Assembly: GCA_009602735.1 (NCBI GenBank)
Contig: WELA01000598.1
Span: forward strand, 123,819 to 187,818
Source: Mesotaenium endlicherianum
Lineage: Eukaryota > Streptophyta > Zygnematophyceae > Zygnematales > Mesotaeniaceae
Direction: 5' to 3'
Length of the DNA: 64,000 bases
Shown piece by piece: positions 36,268 through 64,000 of the stretch (position 1 is the stretch's first letter; each line of letters begins with the position of its first letter). Under the pieces are notes generated by a model. The model did no database searches and was not told the origin of the DNA. It was given only the letters and a program-made list of their open reading frames with translations. Position numbers and translations under genes: made by a program.

Positions 36268-37776
36268 ATGGATAAGACCTTGGACATTCCAGATGACGTG
36301 CTGACACGTATCCTGCGCTTAGCGAGATCTCCCACGGGACAGTCTTTGGCTGATATTCTTTTTTTGTTATACAAAAGGGATGGGAGAAAGGATGCCTTGC
36401 CAGATGTGTGCCAACAGTGGAGGCGGCTCTTGCTGGAAAGCTACCAAAGCATATGTATCAATAACCTGATGCGGGGTATGAGGACCATGAATATGCTTGA
36501 CAACGTTGCTCCAAGTGTGGACGTGGACGCTGCCCTTAGCGTACTGCAGGCTTGTCGGAATGTGACACACGTGAGAGTTCCAAATCGCCAAGGAGTCACA
36601 ACACCTAGGATGCGAGAACTCTTGAGGAGGCTTGCAGCAATGAAGAATCTGCCTAAATGGACTTCCTTTGACTTGGTGGTCACTTATAGAGACATCCTTG
36701 AGGAGCTTCCCTACTTTTTCTCGCACAGGACCACTCTTCGGGTGCTGGAGCTTTCCTTCTCTGGTGTGATCACATCCTTCGATAGCTGGGAGAGATTGCA
36801 CGCATGCATGGAGGATCTGGATTTTGGGAGCCTCCTCAATCTTGAGCACTTGACGCTGGACTACGGAGGGCTGTATAACACAATGGGTAGCGTTGGCATC
36901 TTTGTGCAACCTAGCGCAGGTTCCTTTGTGCCCTTGAGCAGGACACTTGTCGCCCGTCAAGAACAGCAACAGGACCAGCCTTCTTGTGCGTTGAAGACGT
37001 TCCACCTTAAGCTGTCCAACGAGTTCCAAGCGCAGATACTGCCACCATGGTTGAAGGATTTGCAGCTGCAGAATTTCTCCTTGTCAATTGGAGATATGAA
37101 GAACAATTTCCTTTTCCGCTCCCTGGCAGCCATGAGCACTCTGCAAATGCTCAATCTCAGCATCGAGACGTGGAATTTTAGCGTGGATGACTTCGCCTCT
37201 TTAGCGGATCTCTGCTCTCTGAGAGAGTTGCACCTTGATGTTCATAGCGACAGTGGGCCAATGCCAAAGCCAACGCGCATTTTCCGTCACCCGGAGAAGC
37301 TTGGCCTCAGGCTCTTTCTGCCGGCATCCATCCCACACTTGTTCTTCTCATTCACACCCGATTTGGTCTCTTTAGAAGTTCAGTGTCACGACATGCAGCT
37401 CTGGCCGTCCCTGGCCCCTCTGAAGCAGCTCACCTCACTGAGGATACAATCATTGGGTTCTGAAAGTAAGGAAGACCAGAAGTCAACCATATACTGCGAC
37501 GCAGGTGACCTGCCAGCCCTGAAGCAGCTCGAGCTCAACGGGTGCAGATGGCTACATGGAGTTGCTGAATTGCTCAGTCTTGGCAATATTAGGGCTTTCA
37601 CCCTACACTGCTTCTGCCAAGGTAGGTTCACCCCTGCTGTAATTAGGACACGCGAAGAATATGTGAGAGCGCAATGCCAAAATATGACACCGGACATGGC
37701 TAAGGGGGTGTTCCAGGATACCACTAGCCAGATTGCACCTGTGACAGACCATCTCAAGGGCATCAGCCTTGGGTGA
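36268..37776 (+). CDS. F-box/leucine-rich protein gene 3, intact
   Basis: Single-exon frame of 502 residues from ATG 36268, chosen because it aligns with the starts of the two paralogues. The N-terminal F-box (LDIPDDVLTRILRLAR) has an extra segment of about 17 residues before VCQQWRRLLLESYQ, not present in the others. The rest is leucine-rich repeats (LRVLELSFSG, LEHLTLDYGG, LKTFHLKLS, LQMLNLSIE, LRELHLDV, LVSLEVQCHD, LTSLRIQS, LKQLELNGCRW), ending with FQDTTSQIAPVTDHL. By family knowledge it would link Skp1/Cullin1 to a substrate for ubiquitination in cytosol or nucleus. The substrate is unknown. It is the only apparently functional member of the trio here. Confidence 0.85.
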   Translation: MDKTLDIPDDVLTRILRLARSPTGQSLADILFLLYKRDGRKDALPDVCQQWRRLLLESYQSICINNLMRGMRTMNMLDNVAPSVDVDAALSVLQACRNVTHVRVPNRQGVTTPRMRELLRRLAAMKNLPKWTSFDLVVTYRDILEELPYFFSHRTTLRVLELSFSGVITSFDSWERLHACMEDLDFGSLLNLEHLTLDYGGLYNTMGSVGIFVQPSAGSFVPLSRTLVARQEQQQDQPSCALKTFHLKLSNEFQAQILPPWLKDLQLQNFSLSIGDMKNNFLFRSLAAMSTLQMLNLSIETWNFSVDDFASLADLCSLRELHLDVHSDSGPMPKPTRIFRHPEKLGLRLFLPASIPHLFFSFTPDLVSLEVQCHDMQLWPSLAPLKQLTSLRIQSLGSESKEDQKSTIYCDAGDLPALKQLELNGCRWLHGVAELLSLGNIRAFTLHCFCQGRFTPAVIRTREEYVRAQCQNMTPDMAKGVFQDTTSQIAPVTDHLKGISLG

Positions 37777-38986
37777 GGCGAGGCATAGTGGCTGCCAGCT
37801 GGCTGTGCACATTGATCGCTGGAGCATTGGCTCAGGCGGCTTGGCAAGGAGGGAAGAAGGCGGGTGTGGAGTAAGAGTTTGGAATCCTTTGGAACCACCA
37901 GGACAGGCGGTTAAGCTGGAGGAGGAAAACACTAATTTGACACGTGTGCTAACACGTGTGCTATGTGAACAGTATGTTACTGCTCTCGTTATCCAGCTGC
38001 TTTATGTCATTCTCAGGCAAGAGGTAAGGCTTCTTGCACTGGCCTTTGGGAGGAAATTGTACATAACAGTAAAGCATATGGTGACATACGAGCAGCTCTG
38101 CCACACCTTCAGGCTTGGGCACAGTCGGTTTATGCTCATCAGCTACAAGCATTTATGAGTCTCTGTTTGAGAAACTCAGAGTGCTTGTCTGCGAAGCTTC
38201 CATCAAGAGTAAGGCTGAAATATTCCCATCAATCGAGAACCTGATTTGTATCGTTACTTTTTATGAGAGAACAGTTATGTGTGGTGCTCTAGAAAAAATG
38301 TGAAGCTAGTGGCGCTTGATTGCAAGTTTGTATTTGTATCTTATTGTAAGCATAAATATACAAGTGATTGCTTCTTCTTTTTATAAATACGTATATGGTC
38401 CAAAGTTGATGCAAAATTGTACATGGGCATTGATTGCTAAACAAATAATTTGTGGTTGTTTTGAAGGGGTTGATTTAAGAAAAAAGGAACAATCTGTGTG
38501 CCTTTCAAGATATAACTTGTGGCTTTTCAATCCGTGTCTTCACATCATCACTAATGTAGAACCAAATTGCAAGATCTGCACTAAAATATGTGTGTTGACC
38601 TGGGTTTGATAACAAACTGATAACGCGCATCTTCAAAGTTGCACATTATATGATCCAAATTATGTTTTCATGATTTCTTGACTTTGAGATGCAGCAGTTT
38701 CTGATTTTTTTATTCTCGTTTCTTCCACAACCCACCTTATTGTTTCTTTTGCTAGATTGATGTCAATGATGCACATCGTGATCACCAATATAGTTCAAAA
38801 AAAACACTACAAGACAACTAAGACAGAATCTCAACTTTTTCGTCAGCCAACACATCTACGTCCTTCTATTCATAAAATCAAGGTTCCCGGTCTATGCAAC
38901 CGCAAGCCCGCCCAACAGCTGCTGCTTGCTGGCCCAGTGACTGAAGAGAGTGCCAGCTAGCGGGCCGGTGGGTGAAAACCCCTGCG
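37777..38986. other. Region between F-box gene 3 and PTPA
   Basis: 3' flanks of two convergent genes. Mostly AT-rich, with GCCAGCTGGC at 37794 just after the F-box stop and a related GTGCCAGCTAGCGGGCC near 38,950 just before the PTPA stop. No gene recognised. Confidence 0.45.
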
Positions 38987-40678
38987 TCAGCTGCTACCAG
39001 GCCACTGCAGGATGGATCCGAACAGGAAGTGCTGCATGATGGGGACCTTCCTGAGCACCTCGGCGCGATACATCTTGAGCATCCCGCTGTGCACCTTGCT
39101 CCAGCTCTGCACGCCGCTGATGTCGTTGATCATGGGGCTGTGCTCGGCCAGCGGGCCCTTCTTCACGCCCTTCACAAAGCGCACCGCCGCAAGATACAGG
39201 TACTCCTTAGAGAACTCCTCCAGGATATCTGCGTTGTGTATCGACTTCGGCTTCAGGTACTTGTGCTCCGCGAGCTGCGCTGACCCAAAGATGAAGGGCA
39301 GGAACTGGTAGTCGTCAAGGCCCCACACGCCGTGCGAGCCCGCGGGCTCCAGCCAGTAGGTCGCCTGGAGCTTCCGCATGAGGTCCAGGTACTTGACAAA
39401 GACACGCAGCACCGCGGCCTGGAAGTCGCGCGGGCCGAGGAGGCCCAGGCGCGCGAGGCACAGCAGCCAGGCCAGGAAGTTGGCCTCGTGGCCCGTGCCG
39501 TAGTCCAGCCGCGTCGCGTTCCCGAAGCTGTCGGCAAAGTACGGGAACAGCTCCACGGCCGCGGCCTCCAGGCCCGAGCCTGCTCCCGAGCCTGGGGCTC
39601 CATCCGTGCCTGCTTCCAAGCCTGCGGCTCCCGCGCCTGCTCCTTCCAGACCTGCGGCTCCCGGGCGGGCCGCTTCCACGCCCGCTTCTCTTATTCCGGT
39701 AGTGGCTCCTGCGTCTGCTCCTACACCACCTGCGGCTCCTGCACCTGCTCCCAAAGCCTGGTCCGACGAGCCTCGCTGTGCTACGCCCGCTTCGACGCCG
39801 GATTCCTCAGCCTTGTCCGGCAGGCCATCCTCTGTAACAACGCCTGGTGCTTCGCCGCCTGCAGCTGCGGCACCTGGACCCTCAGCCTTGCCTAGCAAGC
39901 CACTCTCCGCTACCCCTGCTCCCACGCCGGCGCCCACGCTTGCCTCCACGCCAGCTCCCCTGGGCTCCTCCTCCTCCCCTGCCTCGTTCCCCCGCAGCAG
40001 CGCAGCCACCATGGCGGGGCCGCGCGCCTGCAGGCGGTCTTGCCACTCGCGGAACGCGGGGTTGCCGTACCGGACAGCTGTCGTCTTGGGGGGGATCTCG
40101 TCGACCCAGGCGCTGAGCTCGTCGAGCGCCGCGCAGATGGCGGCGAGGCGCGGCGCCACGTGGCAAGCGTCCGACACCCGGCGGCCGCGCGCGGCCTCGC
40201 TCAGCCGCACCACGAAGCCCAGGAGCATCTTGCCGGCGTCGGAGTCCAAGAATCGCTCCACGTCGCTCACAGTATGGATCCGCTTCTGCGGGACTCGAAA
40301 TGCGAACGGGGGCTCAAGGAGGGGGATGTCGCACGCTTGCGGCAGGGGGGCAAACGCGCCGTGTGAGGGTGGGGCGGAGGCGGTGGGGCCAAATTGACCG
40401 GTGCTGTGCGCCTGCTGCGCCCAGGGGGCCATGCCCCCAGGAATGTCTGCATCTCGCCCTCCCCCCTGACCTAGGCTATAGCCGTACGCATAGTGGGGCC
40501 CCTCAGTTTCTGAGGGATAGCCGCGTCGGCTTGCAGGCTGCTGCTGCTGCTTCTGGTGCGCGCCTCTCGCGTCCTTCTCCTCTGCTGTTGGCATCTGCAA
40601 ACATCCGCCAGCCCCAGCAAGGCAAGCTTGAGCGACTGGATCATTCAGCACCCACTCCTTCTCCCCTGAGGTTGGCAT
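38987..40678 (-). CDS. PTPA: PP2A phosphatase activator (PTPA family) with long Ala/Gly insertion
   Basis: Single open frame of 563 residues from ATG 40678. Residues 1-125 are a low-complexity extension. The PTPA fold begins at [20 protein letters not shown] (about 126-145) and includes [57 protein letters not shown], and the C-terminal [28 protein letters not shown] and QHFLFGS. All are conserved PTPA blocks. PTPA is a prolyl-isomerase-like chaperone that, with ATP, activates the PP2A catalytic subunit in cytosol and nucleus. Odd feature: residues about 232-375 are an Ala/Gly/Glu-rich insertion with internal repeats (GAAGLE-type), in a loop where typical PTPAs have a few residues. No intron is evident although POLQ nearby has many. 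An alternative start is ATG 40594, just after a TTTGCAG sequence that could be an acceptor. Confidence 0.93.
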   Translation of the reverse strand: MPTSGEKEWVLNDPVAQACLAGAGGCLQMPTAEEKDARGAHQKQQQQPASRRGYPSETEGPHYAYGYSLGQGGGRDADIPGGMAPWAQQAHSTGQFGPTASAPPSHGAFAPLPQACDIPLLEPPFAFRVPQKRIHTVSDVERFLDSDAGKMLLGFVVRLSEAARGRRVSDACHVAPRLAAICAALDELSAWVDEIPPKTTAVRYGNPAFREWQDRLQARGPAMVAALLRGNEAGEEEEPRGAGVEASVGAGVGAGVAESGLLGKAEGPGAAAAGGEAPGVVTEDGLPDKAEESGVEAGVAQRGSSDQALGAGAGAAGGVGADAGATTGIREAGVEAARPGAAGLEGAGAGAAGLEAGTDGAPGSGAGSGLEAAAVELFPYFADSFGNATRLDYGTGHEANFLAWLLCLARLGLLGPRDFQAAVLRVFVKYLDLMRKLQATYWLEPAGSHGVWGLDDYQFLPFIFGSAQLAEHKYLKPKSIHNADILEEFSKEYLYLAAVRFVKGVKKGPLAEHSPMINDISGVQSWSKVHSGMLKMYRAEVLRKVPIMQHFLFGSILQWPGSS

Positions 40679-43600
40679 CTGTCGAGGCACTGTCGTCTGT
40701 TGTACATACTGGTCACTCCAGAAGCCCCCCTGAGCTCCCCTGAATACGCCTCAACCTGGTCAGGATTGGGACACCTGTCGGCGTGGCACAGATACTGTTT
40801 TAAGGGGAAAATGAAGGGGGATTGGTGCATGAGAGATTTAGTGAAGCAGGCAAGGCGAGACGGGCGTTCTCAGATGACAGAAAGAGTTTGGGTTCGGGGA
40901 ACGCGGGAATGAGAACGGAGATAGGAGCCAAAGAGGAAAAGTCCTCACCTTGTGACCTTGCTCTCCTCCTCCTACTTTCAAATCTCTAGGCTAGCCTGCG
41001 GATACGAGAAAGCACAAGAGAGCGCAGAGAGAGAAAAGACATGTTTGGTAAAGCATAAACATGTAACTGGACAGCAATGAAGGGCAAATTGGGGGGGGGG
41101 GACTCCCGTCCCTGTTTGTGACCCGCTTGGCACAGGAAAGACTCTGCGCTCTGACTTCAAGAGCCTACATCTCAGAGATGTAGGTCACCAGGGATTGGGT
41201 TTATGCAACAGGCTTCAGAGTTGAAGGTTAGGAGGTCCAGGCTTCAGAGCTCAAGTTGAGGAAGTTCAGGTCTCAGGTTTAAGTCTGGGGTTCAGGCAAC
41301 AGGCTCCAGGGTTTAAGTCAGAGGATCGCAGGAAGGTCCGGGTGTCTATGGCTGCACGCGCTTCTACTGTCCCTTTCTTTCCTCAAACTAGAAATCTTTT
41401 AACCGTTGTACCCCCTGCCTTCGAACCTTACACATGAATACCGTGGCTTTCACAGTTGACCTGATCGACGCTACTAACCAGGTCAACCTGACAGCCAGCT
41501 TTGCATCGACAGCCATGCAGGAGCTTCCATCCCTCACAAACATCCCCCACCCTCCTCTATTTATCGCCTCTCCTCCAAATTTCCCCCAGTAAGAGCAGCA
41601 TGGAATGAAGCAGCATGGAGAGAGCAGCAGTCATGCCACAGGCATCCCGACTCACACTCACGGTGGCCAACCCGTCTTCCCCCGCCCCTCCCTCCCCAAA
41701 TGCCCAGCCCAGCCCAGCCCACGCCATGCCAGGCATCGAGTAACAACTGCAAGGGTACGTGCAGAGTTCCTCCCGCTTTCCCTCTCTCTCTCTCTTCCAA
41801 GCAAGGGAGGCACGCGCACGCCAGCTAGCACCCTTAAGGTCTCCCACCTGGTAAAGTAAGCCTGCCTGCAAGAAACAGGATGCCTAGCTGATGGCCCCCA
41901 ACTCAACAAATTTGCCTCAGAGAAGCGCCACCATATCCCTCATACCTTGTATGTTGCCCCAACTGTGCACAGCTCACGAGGCCCTACGGTGCGAGAGGTC
42001 CTCAGTCGACTGAGGTTGTGTAATAGGCGGTACTTCACCCACAGACTTTCAAAAGACGCCAACCCCCCTTCTTTCCCTCTCCGGTCCACCCCCACCACCA
42101 CCCAAGCCCAACCCACCCCACCCTGCCCCATCTAACCCGTCCCCCACGGTGACCTTGTAGTCAATACCAGTGATTTGGTGTCTACCGTCAGCTGGGGCAG
42201 CAGGTGCTTGATACTAGGCATTTGGCTCACACATTAAGCCTGGTAGGGTGCAGTATGTCTCAATCTCCCAAATAAAGTCCACGGAGACTGTCGGAGTGCA
42301 GCGATTCTTGGCCTCTCACATGCTATGGGCATGCTAATGACCAACAGCACCCAGTAGCAATAAGCATGTGCTCCAGCGGCAATCCAAAAGGAGGTGTCTG
42401 CCACACAGTCTGGATACTACCCCAGAGTCCATAGCGCTGCTCCAAACTGGAAGAACAGCCCCGCTCCATCACATCTGAAGTTCTCACACAAGCCCTCCCC
42501 TCTTTGGACCACTCTTTCTGTAGAACCATATTACAACATTATGTGTTCAACTGAACTGGAAAGTGACAGCACTAGAACCATAGACAAGTTGCACCTCAAA
42601 TCCCTCATGTGAAACTTCACTGGTATATGGACCATTGATTGCAACATTCACTCGAAACAACAGAACAAACCTAGCATTTAGGGATCAGAGCCAGAAATAC
42701 CTGAAATGCAAAATTATTGTGTCAAGTATCCATCTCCTTTTCCTTCTTCAGGAACATACGCTATGACGTCTTCGTCCACAGATTTACTCCCTTAGAAATA
42801 GCTCACGATGCTGGCAGGCGCTCTGGCGTTTTGCCTCGAGGAGAAAAGCCCCAGATTGGACTAACCTACAGCGACATGTTATCATTGATCAAGTGCTACA
42901 GACGACGTCGACACCTCTTCATAATTACTCCGTGTCAAAACAAGAGGAAGTAAATTAAAGTGCGGTTTGCTACTGAGACTCTAAGCTACGTAGTCCTGCG
43001 GCACGACCGAATAGTAGCTCTTCTACACGTCCATGCAATTGAGCTGAAATGAGATGAGGAAACTGAGCAACTTTGGTCAACCTACGAACAAGAATGAAGT
43101 TCCACGCAAGCTACAACATCCTCAAAGACTTCCTCGCTTTCGTTATGTTATCGGACGAAGTGAACAGGAATCGCTAGTATGTAGGCAAGTTTAGAGGAAT
43201 ATGACAGTTATTGCTGGGATAAAGGTGGAGTCTCCAGAATATGTGCAAGCTGTTGGACTATGACTTCAGACTGCGAAAGGTTAGATGCCATGAAGTTCGT
43301 GAGTAGGAGCTGTTACTTCGCATAGGAGGGTGCCAGGAAAAGGCGAACAACGTGCAAGTAGACTCACTTCTTTCAAGAAGGTAGCACGCTGATTGACGTC
43401 TCGTGGGTCGTTCACGTGACGTGTGGGTTTGAAGCCAAGCTTCTTCTCTTGCCTCCAGCTTCATATTCATCTGGCGTCTGTCTGTTGAGTAGTGAGAAAA
43501 CCGGGAGTGTGATGGTTTTAATGAAACTGCAACAGAAGCCATGGATGCATTTTAAATGGTTTAAAGCTGAAGCAATATCACCAAGTGTATGCTTTGGGAT

Positions 43601-44974
43601 AGTATTAATTGATTACCAGCCTCGAAGCTGCTTCCACATACAGTTACCAGCCTTACAACAAAATAGAGTATCTCGTGTTGTGTTTATGATGTTATTTTAC
43701 ATAGGTACGGGCAACCTGCATTTGCAGGGGTACATGTCAGGAGTTTGTATCTCAGGATCTTAGCAGCTGGAAGTATGGAAGTATAAGCTGTCCTTTCATT
43801 CTGGTGTGTGATTGCTGCACATTTCTATCAGCTGCTCGTCCTCACACCTAGCACCAAGGACGAGATTAGCAATGTATAGAAGAAGTTCCTTCATTGGCTG
43901 TCAGAGGGGTGTTGTTCTGCCAGCTCATGAAATGGGAGGCCAACACGAGCTGCTGCATATATTTGTTTTCAGTAACATTGAGCACATCCTACTATGTTCA
44001 TCACTGAACCTTCCGTTGCCATGTCTGGGGGTTAGGCTGGAGAAGATAAATTCACCTTTGTGCTCTTCTTAAACCTTGTGCATATGCATATTGGAAGAAA
44101 TAGATCTGTACTGCCTTGATTTTTCACCTTCAGTATCAATCAGCTTCAAACCCTTTCTTGCATCAGGAGCAGAGAGTGTGGAAGAAAGTACATGGCTATG
44201 GCTAAGACTGCCAGTATATCATCAGCTGAGGTGGTTATGGGGAGCAGCACCAGGCTTTAGTGAAAAGCTACAAAGTGAATTCCTTATTTCAAACCTATGC
44301 AACTTGTGTTAGCGTTAGCAGGCTGGTTACAAGAGGACATAACTCAATCTTTACTGAAAGCATGGTTTGCAAGTAAGAGTAATGAGCTTCTTTGTGCGCA
44401 AGTCTGTGACATGCGTGTTACTAGCCAGGTGCTCTTTATGTGCCCATGGGTTCATGGGCAGACCATCAAGTGTTTGGCATAATCTTGTCGTTATATTGGC
44501 TAAGCTGCCTCACTTAGGAGCCTGCTCAACATTTTCTCAAAGCGCCCTGCATCACAATATGTCTGAGGTCCCGCATGATACGAGCTGCAAGTTGGTGGGT
44601 GGATGGGGGGTGATATGGGTACTAACTGCCAGTTGCTGTCTGCTTCAGCAAATCCGCAGGGGGAGCTGGCATGATGCCCTTAAAGGGTAGGGAGGATCAA
44701 TAGCTGCTTTGCTCTTGCGTCAGCAGCAGGTTTGATGGTCATAGTTGATACAAGTGGGTATTTTCTGTGTGTCTATGCACGTGTGAGCGGGTTATTTGAT
44801 GTATTGTTTTCTTGACATTTTGAGTCCCTGCTCCTTCTGTGTCCTGCGCAGGAAAACCCCCCCACCTCGAGCCAGCCAAGCATCGTCCGCAGCTGACTTC
44901 GCAAACTACTTGAGTTTACTGTGAAGCCAAGTCCCTACTGCAGGAGGAGGGCAGCAGCGCCATTGGAGTCAGCC
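40679..44974. other. Intergenic region between PTPA and TMEM230-like gene
   Basis: The two genes are divergent, so this holds both promoters. Present are a CT-rich tract near 41,780-41,800, a run of G at about 41,091-41,101, and imperfect short repeats at 41,205-41,330 (GGCTTCAGAGTT- and AGGTTTAAGTC-like). No coding exon was recognised. A possible 5' untranslated exon of the TMEM230-like gene begins after the acceptor-like TCCTGCGCAG at about 44,850. Confidence 0.45.
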
Positions 44975-45843
44975 ATGGCCGATCGCAGCAAGTCACGCTA
45001 CTCCGCTCTGCCCCGAGAGGATGACCCCCAAAGTGAGGGCCGTGCTTCGAGTCAAAGCCAGGGCCCTGCTGTAGGAGGCAGAAGCGTGAGCCGCCGGATC
45101 GCTGCGCAAGGGCGGGCTGCCTTAAACCAGGCCACAGATCTGCGTTACAGCTACGAGCCAAAGGTTCAGATCCCCTGGAAGGCTATCTTGCTGGCACTGT
45201 TTCTGCTCTGCCTGGGAGTGCTGTTCCTAGTAGTCGCCTACCTGATGCTGACAGGGCACATGGGCGGCGACAGCTCACAGGGCTGGGGCTTCTTCACACT
45301 TGGATGCCTCATTTTTCTGCCAGGTAAGCCAAACTTGTGAGAACCCTTCTTGCTTACATTTCTGGATGGGTATGATGCATCTGTTGTGTTTACTTGATCA
45401 GTCAAATGACGGTACTGTGAATAAGTTGTGCTTTTGTGTCGAGAGGAGCATTGGGGTGCCCATGGATTTTATGTATGCCATTAGTGGGGGAAGCTTGGAG
45501 TTGCCACCACCGTGCACCCTACTTACTGGTCACATCACATCCATGAAGCTCTACATGTTCTCACAACGGGCATGTTACCAATATTCTAATTTTGGAGGCA
45601 GGTGCATCTAGATACCGTAGCAAAGAGTGAGGTGTGTCGTGCTATCATCAAGTTATGTGTGCCTGACCTACTCCATACTAGTTCCGTAATCACGGTATCT
45701 CTCACGGCATTGTAGGGCCTTGTTGTAATGAGATAAAAACTTGAAGTTGGTCGTTTTGTGCAGGATTCTACGAGACCAGGATCGCTTATTACTCGTGGAG
45801 GGGCATGATAGGTTATTCATACAACAACATCCCTCAATACTGA
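44975..45843 (+). CDS. TMEM230: TMEM230-like membrane protein, two exons
   Basis: Exons 44975-45323 and 45764-45843 with GTAAGC donor and TGCAG acceptor. Joining them restores the conserved LPGFYETRIAYYSWRGMIGY in frame and gives 142 residues. ATG 44975 has a strong GCCATGG context; an in-frame ATG at 44921 is less likely. The first 65 residues are polar and basic (KSRYSALPREDD). Two membrane spans follow: IPWKAILLALFLLCLGVLFL, running on through VVAYLML, and a second around GFFTLGCLIFLPG. The C-terminal SYNNIP matches the YSYDDIP end of TMEM230. TMEM230/UPF0414 proteins sit in endomembranes and vesicles; human TMEM230 is linked to vesicle trafficking. Function in this organism is inferred. 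The gene is convergent with POLQ, 865 bp apart. Confidence 0.93.
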
Positions 45844-46707
45844 TAGATATGTTAATACATAGATATATATACATTGGCTTGTAGACGTAGAAGCACAGGA
45901 GTCTCAGCATCTCTACGACTCCAGCTTTATTGGCATTAATGAGGTTTTGGCTGTGAACAGTCCAATTTGGCTTTTTACGGCATTGTTAAATGCATACATT
46001 TGATACTCTGAATAATGCCCCTGCTATATATAGAAAGTTGCAAAAGCATGTACTAGACTAGGCTAAGAATGTCTTTTAGAGGTGCTGTCCCATTCATGAA
46101 AATGAGATATGTATTGGCAGGCCAAGCTTAAAATATGCTGGCCAGCTAGCTTTGCTAAGTATAGCAACATGCACGTTCTCGCCGCCATTATGGTTTACAT
46201 GTAGGATAAGAACGCAACTAGCTGGAGGTGCTTAACTTAGCCTGCCCAAGTTTTTTGGATCTAGTGCAGCGGCTTGCATGAAAGGAAGTAGCAGTGCTTG
46301 TACTGGATGAACGTGCCACTAAGCAGACAACCGGTGAAGGACCTGGCGGAAATAGAATTCATGAATAATAACAAGAATAATTATTACCTGGTACAAGAAG
46401 GCCAGTGTGCGAATGCGCTGATGTTAGAAGTCCCATCACAGGGGGGGTCAATAGAAGTCCTAGTCATACTTGAGTGGTATTGTCCAGGTTAAGCATGGAC
46501 TAGTGTACATTATGTGCTACAAAGCTTGGAAGTACCTGCTAGCTGTATATGAACAAAGAAGGGGCCAAGAACCTCAGTGAAATCTTACTGCTTCACAATG
46601 AATAGCAGAGGAGGTATACCTTAACATTATACCTGACTATCTACTTTACATTGCCAAAGAGCTTTTTCTCCATGGCTTATTCAGAAAAATTGTCTTTGTT
46701 TCCCACA
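45844..46707. other. Convergent 3' region between TMEM230 and POLQ
   Basis: AT-rich, holding the 3' flanks of two genes that end towards each other. No gene or structured RNA recognised. Confidence 0.5.

Positions 46708-64000
<17,293 letters not shown>

Noticed and set aside
39606-40397. Plus-strand 263-residue Ala/Pro-rich frame
   Set aside because: Antisense shadow of the GC-rich PTPA gene; the minus strand carries the conserved protein.

Overview
The window is nuclear DNA from an intron-rich eukaryote. A land-plant-like DNA polymerase theta (TEBICHI type), a plant-style hAT transposase with a BED finger, an F-box/leucine-rich paralogue family and exons with very GC-rich third codon positions point to the green lineage, perhaps a streptophyte or chlorophyte alga. 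That placement is inference, not a species call.

Layout. 1-7,000: a satellite of about seven 276-bp units, then a minus-strand CMC/EnSpm-like DNA transposon with a five-exon transposase gene. 9,297-11,215: a GC-rich non-coding dispersed repeat (copy A) whose inverted partner (copy B) lies at 32,525-34,285. 12,873-20,522: a complete hAT transposon with 18-bp perfect terminal inverted repeats, an 8-bp target duplication, a two-exon transposase gene and about 2.8 kb of internal CAG/CTG-rich minisatellite. 24,578-37,776: three paralogous F-box/leucine-rich genes. The first is interrupted by a 513-bp solo LTR with a 5-bp target duplication, the second carries an in-frame stop, and the third is intact.

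38,987-64,000 is the gene-rich host part: a PTPA-type PP2A activator (minus) with an unusual insertion of about 140 residues, a two-exon TMEM230-like membrane protein (plus), and a POLQ/TEBICHI gene (minus) with 25 exons reconstructed from 46,708 past the right edge. POLQ keeps helicase motifs (Walker [15 protein letters not shown]) and polymerase motifs A, B and C.

The host genes do not form an evident pathway. POLQ acts in theta-mediated end joining, PTPA in PP2A assembly, TMEM230 in endomembranes, and the F-box proteins are likely SCF substrate receptors. No new defence or biosynthetic system was found. The most notable items are the intact hAT with its embedded minisatellite, the LTR disruption of an F-box gene, the PTPA insertion, and a recurrent palindrome GCCAGCTGGC.
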